From assembly GCA_002426555.1 (NCBI GenBank), contig DIQU01000044.1:1-5083 (forward strand): 5,083 nucleotides of DNA, given 5' to 3'. The notes beneath the pieces were generated by a model. It was not told the origin of the DNA and did not search any database. It was given only the letters and a program-made list of their open reading frames with translations. Shown here in pieces: positions 1 through 5,083 of this stretch. The position numbers and the translations under genes were made by a program. This stretch comes from Firmicutes bacterium UBA5454 (lineage in GTDB: Bacteria > Bacillota > Clostridia > Caldicoprobacterales > DTU083). Every line of letters begins with the position of its first letter. Positions within the stretch are counted from its first letter, which is position 1.

Positions 1-63
1 GGCATTTACAAAGTAAAAATAAATGATGCTTTAGAATATGATCTGATTGGAAGGAGGTGTTGA
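1..63 (+). other. Unassigned 5' edge, open frame ending at a stop
   Basis: Frame 1 is open from the window edge to TGA at 61-63 and would give a 20-residue tail ending in ...DLIGRRC. I do not recognise it, and it does not look like the transmembrane sequence expected upstream of the adjoining MFS fragment. The other two forward frames contain stops. The stretch is AT-rich until a purine-rich Shine-Dalgarno-like run at 51-57. It could be the end of an upstream gene or noncoding sequence joined to the MFS fragment by a rearrangement. Confidence 0.25.
53..57 (+). promoter_or_regulatory. Strong Shine-Dalgarno GGAGG with misplaced ATG
   Basis: GGAGG (context AAGGAGGTG) lies 8 nt before an ATG at 66-68, ideal spacing for archaeal initiation. 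That ATG is in frame 3, while the MFS fragment is in frame 1, so initiation here would give only an unrelated peptide ending at about 239. Removing a single G from the GG at 68-69 would put the ATG in frame and give a product starting MSAPLWAGIYMLPMT. The site may therefore be a relic of a start that was frameshifted, or a chance purine run at the breakpoint. Confidence 0.4.
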
Positions 64-864
64 TTATGGAGTGCGCCTTTATGGGCAGGTATCTATATGC
101 TTCCCATGACTCTTGGCTTTATGATCATGGGACCGATCTCCGGGATGCTCTCGGACAAGTATGGACCTCGATGGATCGCCACTGCTGGAATGAGCATCGT
201 AGCGCTGGTGTTTCTTGGGCTCGCTCTGCTTCCCTATAACTTCGACTACTGGGAGCTAGGAATATTGATCTTCTTTATGGGTATTGGCAACGGTATGTTC
301 GCCTCTCCTAATAGCTCCTCGATAATGAATTCTGTGCCGCCTCAAAACCGGGGTATCGCGTCAGGCATGCTATCCACACTATCTAACTCGGCCAGTACGC
401 TGAGCATGTCCATATTCTTCACCATCGTGATTGTAGGTATCCAAAAATCGTTTCCAGGTGCAGTATACAGCTCGTTTGCCAGCCTTGAATCTGCACAAAT
501 TGCTCCTGCTTTGCAACAACTCACGAATCAGCTAGCAATAATGTCGCCTACAAATGCGTTGTTCTCTGCTTTTCTGGGCTATAACCCAATGAGCTCGATT
601 CTGAACTCTATAGATCCGAGTATCGTTAGCTCAATACCTCAACAAATCGTGACCACACTGACAAGCAACTACTGGTTCCCACAGACACTGCAGCAGGCGT
701 TCATGCCAGCGCTGCGTATTTCGTTCATAATCGGGGCTGTACTCTGCAGCATAGCAGCAGTGCTATCGGCAATGAGAGGACAAAGGTACGTGTACGAGGC
801 TTACAACCCGGTCGGCGATGTGAGCAAAGCCGATATTACGGAAGGAAAAGAAAGGGCACTCTAA
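64..864 (+). pseudogene. 5'-truncated MFS drug/proton antiporter (DHA2 type), C-terminal part
   Basis: DHA2-type major facilitator proteins are 14-helix proton-coupled exporters of drugs or metabolites, usually around 450-550 residues. Here MFS-like sequence begins just after the stop at 61-63 (LWSAPLWAGIYMLPMTLG...) and only about the last five helices remain. Numbered from ATG 97 (255 residues), they lie near residues 1-19, 26-45, 53-78, 87-114 and 205-226. Supporting motifs are GMLSDKYGPR (16-25), a motif-A-like cytoplasmic loop, and GIGNGMF...VPPQNRGIASGM (62-91), typical of the DHA2 C-terminal half. The roughly 90-residue loop before the last helix matches the extended loop between helices 13 and 14 in this family. 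The N-terminal half, which carries much of the proton-coupling machinery, is missing. ATG 97 has no good Shine-Dalgarno, and the strong one upstream serves an out-of-frame ATG. A loss-of-function remnant is the best reading. A short expressed five-helix protein starting at ATG 97 or 106 cannot be excluded. Confidence 0.72.
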
Positions 865-865
865 T

Positions 866-892
866 ATCTGACATCTATCTGGCATCTGGCAT
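866..892 (+). repeat. Short tandem repeat of ATCTGGC-type units
   Basis: Just past the MFS stop codon, ATCTGACATCT (866-876) is followed directly by ATCTGGCATCT (877-887), an 11-bp unit repeated with one mismatch. A partial third copy, ATCTGGCAT (884-892), overlaps the second. It is too short to be called a functional array and may be replication slippage. Confidence 0.5.
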
Positions 893-979
893 ACTGTCCA
901 ATCTAAATCTCAAAAATTCTCTTAAATAGTGTTGTCAATAAGGTCTTTGTACTGTACCTGATACATACATGTCTTAAGA

Positions 980-1219
980 ATGAATGCTGACTCAAAGTGC
1001 TGTCAGCATTTTAGTCTTTGGACAGACATACTCTTGAGATACGTTTTTGAACAGACTCTCCATAAAAAGATTATTGGTAAGTTTGAAGCTAAACAAGATC
1101 AGCCCTTGCTGATCAAACCAATAGGCTTGGAGGCAAAATATGCCCTTAAGCTATTGGGAATTACCTGTATGGATAAAGCAGCTTCACCGAATGGTGACGA
1201 TCTCTATAATAAGGGATGA
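980..1219 (+). CDS. Doubtful small ORF, hypothetical protein (79 aa)
   Basis: An ATG-initiated frame of 79 codons ends in TGA at 1217-1219. The product is soluble and lysine-rich, has Cys-Cys near its N-terminus (residues 7-8), and shows no transmembrane segment or motif I recognise. There is no Shine-Dalgarno sequence before ATG 980, and the first codons lie inside a perfect 9-bp inverted repeat, which argues against efficient initiation. Another inverted repeat occupies codons in the middle. It may be a chance ORF in noncoding DNA or the front of a decayed gene whose continuation lies in frame 1 (1216 onward). An ATG at 1216-1218 overlaps its stop but yields only 18 codons. Confidence 0.25.
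   Translation: MNADSKCCQHFSLWTDILLRYVFEQTLHKKIIGKFEAKQDQPLLIKPIGLEAKYALKLLGITCMDKAASPNGDDLYNKG
983..1010. repeat. Perfect 9-bp inverted repeat (hairpin)
   Basis: AATGCTGAC (983-991) and GTCAGCATT (1002-1010) are exact reverse complements around a 10-base loop. The right half can form a competing hairpin instead: AAAGTGCT (994-1001) pairs with AGCATTTT (1005-1012, one G-U) around a 3-base GTC loop. The two structures exclude each other. The element could be a protein-binding dyad, part of an untranslated RNA or a remnant of a mobile element end; its function is unknown. Confidence 0.5.
1072..1123 (+). repeat. Compound hairpin centred on GATCAGC/GCTGATC
   Basis: GATCAGC (1097-1103) and GCTGATC (1108-1114) form a perfect 7-bp stem with a CCTT tetraloop. 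Outside it, TATTGG (1072-1077) is complementary to CCAATA (1118-1123), with a short TTT/AAA pairing between. All unpaired bases lie on the 5' side, so the whole could fold as a long interrupted stem. No T-run follows directly, so it is not a classical terminator. It might be structured RNA or a DNA dyad. Confidence 0.4.
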
Positions 1220-1227
1220 TTTTTTTT
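1220..1227 (+). terminator. Candidate archaeal oligo-T terminator (T8)
   Basis: A run of eight T residues on the + strand immediately follows the stop codon of the doubtful small ORF. Archaeal RNA polymerase commonly terminates at T-rich runs without needing a hairpin. It would separate any transcript from the MFS remnant or intergenic region from the RND operon downstream. Position and composition are the only evidence. Confidence 0.35.
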
Positions 1228-1435
1228 GAGGAAGTTCTCCTGAAGGCTACAGAAAAGGGCTTATCTCCCTGACAGGAAGGTAATTTAAATCTTACGATTA
1301 TCTTGGCAAGTCTTTGACAAAATCTTTAATCATGTAAATTTGAAGGATGCTGAAGTATACTTACAGAAATTCGAGACAATGATAATAATTTTAAGAGAAA
1401 TTACTCATCGATGGATTTAAATCGGAACAGAGTTT

Positions 1436-3886
1436 TTGGAAAGTAAACTTAGATTAATAAATCCATTAGTTATTTTAATAGTAATTTTAAAAAGACAATG
1501 GGAGGAATTCACCATTCAGACATTTTTTGAAAAAATTGGTGTATTCATTCACAACAATCATTTTTCCATACTCCTGGTAGCTTTCCTGTTCATAATACTA
1601 TCAATACAGGGAGCACAGCTTATTGAGATGAAATCAGGAACAGAAACCTTTGTTGGGAAAGATTCTCCTCTCTACCAAGATTACGATCACCTTTATCAAA
1701 AAATATTCCAGACGCAATCTATTGTGGTAATGGTAGAGGGCAACGAGGTAAAGAGTGCTGACCTGATGAAGGCTGTAGACAGGTTAGAACACCAGATCCA
1801 GGCAACGAATGGAGTGACTGAGACTACAAGCCCTGCTTCACTGATCAAAACAATCAATTACCAAATGACAGGGAGGTATGAACTTCCTGATACTGATGAA
1901 GAAATAAAAGCTATAGTAGATGGAAACCCTAAGGTTTTCGGACAGATTATTCCTGACAATACTCATATGATGATTTCGGTAGTCATGGCTGGTTCGGCTA
2001 GCGAAAAAACACAGGAAGACATCCTTACTGCCACTGAAGGTGCAGTTTCTTTTGCGGACTTTCCACCTTCTTATAATATTATTGTTACTGGCGATCCAGC
2101 ATTCGGTATTTCCATGAACTATGAGATGAGCTCAAGTATGGGTATACTGCTGGGGCTTTCAGCCGTTTTCATGATTATTGTACTGCTTCTCGTATTCAGG
2201 CATGTTCGCTGGTGCCTTCTCCCTCTGCCGATAGTTCTTCTTGGTATTGTTTACACCTTCGGAGCTATGGGTTATATAGGAATTCCTATGTCCATGGTTT
2301 CCATGGCTGCATTCCCTATCCTTATAGGCGTAGGAATTGACTATGCCATTCAGTTCCATAACCGACTTGAAGAGGAGCTGCAAGAAAAAGGAAACAAAAC
2401 AACGGCAGTTATAGAAACCGTAAAGCATACCGGGCCTGCAGTTCTCACAGCTCTAGCAATGACAGCCCTTGGATTTTTCTCCCTTTTTACATCCACCGTG
2501 CCAATGATCCAGGATTTTGGAAAATTGCTCATGATAGGCGTTTTAATGTGTTACTTCTCCTCCATCTTCGTGGGGGTTATAACGATTTCTTTATTTGATA
2601 AATACTCGGATAAAAACCCCCTGAGAAAAATAGCAAATAAGATAAAACCTGCAAATCCGGAAAGGAAAAGAGAGATTGAGAAAAAGGAAAAAGCTGAGGA
2701 CGGAAGTGAAAGCGACCGTCTAATAGGGAGAGTTCTCAAGAAAACCACTGATCTAACTATCAAATATGATGTTATCGTATTGGGAGTTGCACTCTTGCTC
2801 TGCTTTGGCGGCCTTTACCTCGACCGGTCCGTACCTATTCAGACTGACGTTGAGACCTTTGTGCCTCAGGACATGCCTTCACTTGTGGATCTTCACCACA
2901 TGGGAAATATCATGGGCAATAGCGATGAATTAAATCTAATCATCAAGGTTAAGGATACAGCTAATCCGGATGTCCTTAAGTGGATTGACCAATTTTCCAA
3001 ACATGAAGTAGCGTCCAATAGCCACATTTACAGCGCTTCGAGTATCGTGTCACTGGTAAAGGAAAGAAATGGTGGGGTAATTCCCGATACCAGTCAGGAA
3101 ATAGAGAATATTTACTCCGAAATTCCGGAGACACAGAAAGACCGCTATATGTATGGGAAGAATATGCTTCTCCTGAACTTTGATATAGGGAATGCTGTTT
3201 CGGACATAAAGGTAACAGGTATCGAGGAACTCACGAATATTGTCAAGCAGGATATGCAGTGGATGCCGGCTCCAGCAGGCACCGATGTCACGATAACCGG
3301 AAACTCTGTTGTATATATAGAGGTTATCTCTGCTCTTACCAGCGGAAGAATAGCAATGACTTTCCTTGGCCTGATTCTCGTGCTCGGAGGGCTTCTTGTT
3401 GTATACAGAGACTGGGTCAAAGCCCTGGTTCCTGTAATCCCAATGTTAATAGTTATTGGCTGGTCAGGAGGAATCATGAGCTTTCTTAATATAAGCTATA
3501 CTCCCCTCACAGCAACCCTGGGAGCTCTGATACTGGGAGTCGGGTCCGAATATGCTATCCTCATGATGGAACGTTACTTTGAAGAAAAGGACAAAGGAGC
3601 AAGTCCTTTAGAGGCTATCGAGATGACCAGTTCCAAAATAGGAAGTGCAATTGTTGCTTCAGGAGCCACTACAGTATTCGGGTTTATGGCCTTGCTTGCT
3701 TCTCCTTTCCCTATAATAACTGACTTTGGTACAGTTACGGTTATCGATGTTTTGCTGGCTCTCTTAGCAACCTTTGTAGTCTTTCCTCCGCTTATTATTA
3801 CTTTTGATACCTGGCGAGATCGAAGAAAAGGTCTCAGGACGGCAAAGACAGAGACAAAGAAACAAACTTCGGAGACCGAGATATGA
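1436..3886 (+). CDS. RND superfamily exporter, archaeal HAE3/MMPL-like, two-half 12-TM
   Basis: Membrane pump of the RND superfamily, probably proton-driven; members of the HAE3 (hydrophobe/amphiphile efflux-3) group are largely archaeal and their substrates are mostly unknown. The 816 codons show the internal duplication of the family. Each half has one helix (about 43-62 and 443-462), a roughly 170-residue outward loop, then five helices (about 236-386 and 637-790). The halves share ETFV after the first helix (70-73, 473-476), a VTGDP/ITGNS turn before the second helix (217-221, 620-624), and an S..P.I.DFG signature (about 353-362, 756-765). The helix-4 proton-relay site is GVGIDYA (298-304, Asp302); its counterpart is GVGSEYA (701-707, Glu705). 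A highly charged cytoplasmic linker (about 388-436) joins the halves. The start is uncertain. TTG 1436 is the only conventional start before helix 1 but has a poor Shine-Dalgarno; ATT 1514, with GGAGG 8 nt upstream, removes an AT-rich 26-codon extension. The stop overlaps the next gene by 4 bases. SecD/SecF is excluded because the protein is a fused pair without their signature motifs. Confidence 0.93.
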   Translation: MESKLRLINPLVILIVILKRQWEEFTIQTFFEKIGVFIHNNHFSILLVAFLFIILSIQGAQLIEMKSGTETFVGKDSPLYQDYDHLYQKIFQTQSIVVMVEGNEVKSADLMKAVDRLEHQIQATNGVTETTSPASLIKTINYQMTGRYELPDTDEEIKAIVDGNPKVFGQIIPDNTHMMISVVMAGSASEKTQEDILTATEGAVSFADFPPSYNIIVTGDPAFGISMNYEMSSSMGILLGLSAVFMIIVLLLVFRHVRWCLLPLPIVLLGIVYTFGAMGYIGIPMSMVSMAAFPILIGVGIDYAIQFHNRLEEELQEKGNKTTAVIETVKHTGPAVLTALAMTALGFFSLFTSTVPMIQDFGKLLMIGVLMCYFSSIFVGVITISLFDKYSDKNPLRKIANKIKPANPERKREIEKKEKAEDGSESDRLIGRVLKKTTDLTIKYDVIVLGVALLLCFGGLYLDRSVPIQTDVETFVPQDMPSLVDLHHMGNIMGNSDELNLIIKVKDTANPDVLKWIDQFSKHEVASNSHIYSASSIVSLVKERNGGVIPDTSQEIENIYSEIPETQKDRYMYGKNMLLLNFDIGNAVSDIKVTGIEELTNIVKQDMQWMPAPAGTDVTITGNSVVYIEVISALTSGRIAMTFLGLILVLGGLLVVYRDWVKALVPVIPMLIVIGWSGGIMSFLNISYTPLTATLGALILGVGSEYAILMMERYFEEKDKGASPLEAIEMTSSKIGSAIVASGATTVFGFMALLASPFPIITDFGTVTVIDVLLALLATFVVFPPLIITFDTWRDRRKGLRTAKTETKKQTSETEI
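1471..1490 (+). promoter_or_regulatory. AT-rich TATA-like region upstream of RND operon
   Basis: TATTTTAATA at 1471-1480, within a longer A/T tract, resembles an archaeal TATA box. A start about 25 bases downstream would fall near 1500, right at the Shine-Dalgarno at 1501-1505, leaving almost no leader. The palindrome GATTTAAATC at 1414-1423 is an alternative TATA region that would give a leader of roughly 70 bases to the candidate start at 1514. If this region is promoter, the first codons of the longest RND reading frame (from TTG 1436) are not translated. The assignment is weak because the whole region is AT-rich. Confidence 0.2.
1501..1505 (+). promoter_or_regulatory. Shine-Dalgarno GGAGG inside the annotated RND 5' end
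   Basis: GGAGG lies 8 nt before an in-frame ATT codon at 1514-1516, 26 codons downstream of the TTG at 1436 and shortly before the first transmembrane helix. No ATG, GTG or TTG occurs in frame between 1436 and that helix. This is by far the best ribosome binding site near the gene. It suggests initiation at a rare ATT codon, or that the natural start has been altered by mutation or sequencing error. Confidence 0.45.
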
Positions 3887-5028
3887 TACAAGTGCCCATA
3901 AAACTAAGGCAAAAAGTAATTAGAAAAACAGCTATACTTGCGTTAATCCTGTTAATATTATCAGTGACCTCATTTCCAGCCCTCGGAGATGACAAAGATG
4001 ACGAAACAAACTTCCTTATTCCGGAGCATGGGTACACTGTAGACTATTACAGGAGTTACGGGGAGCCAGATGTCAACGCTTCAATTACAGGAAATCCCGA
4101 GCTCAACAGGGGAGATACTGCAGACCTGCAGATAAAAATCGTGAATCATGGAGTGATAGATGGTTTCCAGAGACTTAACGTAAACCAGAACAAGATTCCA
4201 GACTCTGCTGAGGAAACGATTGCACTAGAAGAGATGGGAGAAGAAAAGGAATGTACAACAGCAAAAGATGTTGAAGCTGTTCTTCAATCGGGAACGGAGT
4301 ACATTGAAATCGAGCCCATAACCAGTTTTCAGAGTCTGGAAGAACTTGAAACCGGACACACGGCAACCCTAAACTACACTCTAAAAATCGACGACAACAT
4401 ACCTGCTGGGAATTATGAACTTTTTCTGCCTGTGAAATATCAATACCAGGCAAACGCCCTAACTTTAACTTCGAATGCAATAAACCTGGGAATCACGGAT
4501 ATGGATTATACCAGAGATTACAAAACGAAAAACCAAACACTCAGAATCCCGGTTTCCATAAAGAGTGAACCTAAATTCGAAGTGACCAATGTCTCTGGAA
4601 GCCTTATGCAGGGAGAGAGCAAAGTCATTGAAGTTACCTATAAAAACACCAGAGAAAACGTAGCAAAGGATGCCTTGGCCCGGATAATTGTTATGAGTCC
4701 CCTGAGTACTGAAAAGTCTACAGTAAGACTCGGGGATATAGGTCCAGGAGAGAGCAAGACTGCTAAATTCCAAATTTTGGCAAGCAAGAAAGCCGTTGTG
4801 AAAAATTACGGCATAAATAGCGAAATAAAGTATATTGATGAGGATGGGGAAATTTCCTTTTCAGAAAATATGAAAGTGAACTTACCTCTTGAAGCCTCAG
4901 AGAAGAAATTTAGCATGAAGGGTGTAGCAATCATACTAATTTTCCTTATCGCCTTTTATCAGATAGTAAATGTGCACCGGAAAAGAAACAAGAACAAAGA
5001 AAATACTTCAGGTGATAAGAATGATTAA
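3883..5028 (+). CDS. COG1361 S-layer-like membrane-anchored surface protein
   Basis: Predicted exported protein of 381 residues. A basic N-terminus (KLRQKVIRK) precedes a hydrophobic signal segment (about 16-30) and a possible cleavage site after Ala-Leu-Gly (33-35), followed by an acidic mature start. The ectodomain appears to hold two beta-sandwich, Ig/CARDB-like domains. The first (about 63-205) has the pattern NPELNRGDTADLQIKIVNHG; the second (about 230-335) has the COG1361 hallmarks of an L..G....I.V.Y.NT strand pair, then LGDIGPGESKTAKF and a Y.DEDGE turn. Four N-glycosylation sequons (Asn65, 164, 217, 236) fit a surface location. A single helix (about 346-363) followed by HRKRNKNK anchors the C-terminus with its tail in the cytoplasm. 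ATG 3883 overlaps the RND stop (ATGA), with GGAG at 3871-3874, 8 nt upstream, which indicates translational coupling. The pairing suggests an accessory or adaptor partner of the exporter rather than a lattice S-layer protein; that role is inferred. No enzyme motif is visible. Confidence 0.88.
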   Translation: MIQVPIKLRQKVIRKTAILALILLILSVTSFPALGDDKDDETNFLIPEHGYTVDYYRSYGEPDVNASITGNPELNRGDTADLQIKIVNHGVIDGFQRLNVNQNKIPDSAEETIALEEMGEEKECTTAKDVEAVLQSGTEYIEIEPITSFQSLEELETGHTATLNYTLKIDDNIPAGNYELFLPVKYQYQANALTLTSNAINLGITDMDYTRDYKTKNQTLRIPVSIKSEPKFEVTNVSGSLMQGESKVIEVTYKNTRENVAKDALARIIVMSPLSTEKSTVRLGDIGPGESKTAKFQILASKKAVVKNYGINSEIKYIDEDGEISFSENMKVNLPLEASEKKFSMKGVAIILIFLIAFYQIVNVHRKRNKNKENTSGDKND

Positions 5029-5083
5029 AAAAGGGAGTATCGCTGCAATTGCAACCGTTTTTATGATGTTGCTTGCAACTGTG
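5021..5083 (+). CDS. Start of a third operon gene, secreted/membrane protein (partial)
   Basis: ATG 5021 overlaps the end of the COG1361 gene by 8 bases and has an AGGTGA Shine-Dalgarno (5010-5015) 5 nt upstream. The 21 visible codons read MIKKGSIAAIATVFMMLL followed by ATV: two lysines and then a continuous hydrophobic core, as in a signal peptide or N-terminal anchor. It is therefore likely an exported or membrane protein co-translated with the exporter and the COG1361 protein. A second COG1361-type protein would be a reasonable guess, but the visible part carries no domain. The gene is truncated by the window end. Confidence 0.75.
   Translation, partial: MIKKGSIAAIATVFMMLLATV

Larger units (their letters stand above)
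865..1435. other. Long intergenic region without a convincing gene
   Basis: This 571-base stretch separates the MFS remnant from the RND operon. It holds a small tandem repeat, two inverted repeats (983-1010 and 1072-1123), a T8 run at 1220-1227 and AT-rich promoter-like DNA towards the RND gene. Open segments occur in alternating forward frames: frame 2 at 980-1219, frame 1 at 1216-1272, and frame 2 again at 1289-1420. The last reads as a plausible amphipathic helical tail (NLKDAEVYLQKFETMIIILR). The pattern would fit a decayed gene, but I cannot identify a family. No tRNA, rRNA or CRISPR array is visible. Confidence 0.5.

Noticed and set aside
57..239. Forward frame-3 ORF starting beside the GGAGG site
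   Set aside because: It overlaps the MFS sequence out of frame, and its predicted product (His-, Trp- and Ser-rich, no hydrophobic pattern) looks like a shadow translation. Only its start site is of interest.
1353..1423. Two perfect 10-bp palindromes, AAGTATACTT (1353-1362) and GATTTAAATC (1414-1423), as paired operators
   Set aside because: In about 570 bases of AT-rich DNA, close to one 10-bp palindrome is expected by chance, and the two sequences are unrelated to each other, so they are not convincing as a repeated operator.
865..1435. Insertion sequence or CRISPR array in the intergenic region
   Set aside because: No transposase motif, no terminal inverted repeats flanked by target duplications, and no regularly spaced repeats are visible.
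1436..3886. SecDF or hopanoid-transporter (HpnN) identity for the RND protein
   Set aside because: It lacks SecD/SecF signatures and is a fused, duplicated 12-helix protein. HpnN is a bacterial type, and nothing nearby concerns hopanoid synthesis. The archaeal HAE3/MMPL-like assignment fits better.
2159..3891. Several antisense open frames of 60-110 codons inside the RND gene
   Set aside because: They lie opposite a strongly conserved-looking reading frame, have no ribosome sites of note, and give low-complexity or unstructured products expected from reverse reading of membrane-helix codons.
4175..4773. Antisense open frames opposite the COG1361 gene
   Set aside because: The sense frame has a signal peptide, domain patterns, sequons and an anchor. 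The antisense products show no recognisable domain, so they are shadows.
3883..5028. COG1361 protein as the main S-layer lattice protein
   Set aside because: It is short, membrane-anchored with a basic cytoplasmic tail, and coupled to a pump. I could not identify the tandem lattice-forming domains expected of the Methanosarcina major S-layer protein.

Overview
The window looks like a piece of a methanogenic archaeon, most likely Methanosarcina or a close relative. This rests on the pairing of an archaeal-type RND exporter (HAE3-like) with a COG1361 'S-layer-like' surface protein, on moderately low-GC coding DNA with GGAGG-type ribosome binding sites, and on a long AT-rich intergenic stretch. 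The genus is inferred from gene families; no marker gene is present.

Layout. (1) Positions 1-63 carry no recognisable gene; one frame is open from the window edge to a stop at 61-63. (2) About 64-864 hold the C-terminal five-helix portion of a DHA2-type (14-helix) MFS drug/proton antiporter. The N-terminal half is absent and the recognisable homology starts abruptly beside a strong Shine-Dalgarno sequence. I read this as a truncated, probably non-functional gene. (3) Positions 865-1435 lack a convincing gene. They contain a small tandem repeat, two sizeable inverted repeats, a T8 run, one doubtful 79-codon ORF and short open segments in alternating frames that may be a decayed gene. (4) Positions 1436-3886 encode a complete two-half, 12-helix RND/MMPL-type exporter of 816 codons; its true start is uncertain. 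(5) Positions 3883-5028 encode a 381-residue surface protein with a signal peptide, two Ig-like COG1361 domains, ectodomain glycosylation sequons and a C-terminal membrane anchor. (6) Positions 5021-5083 are the beginning of another secreted or membrane-anchored protein, cut by the window end.

The last three genes overlap by 4 and 8 bases on the same strand, so they are almost certainly one translationally coupled operon. A proton-driven RND pump tied to one or more membrane-anchored, outward-facing beta-sandwich proteins suggests an archaeal envelope export unit. In it the COG1361 protein could play the adaptor role that membrane fusion proteins play in bacterial RND systems, in the space between membrane and S-layer. 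The operon structure is seen directly; the adaptor role is inference.
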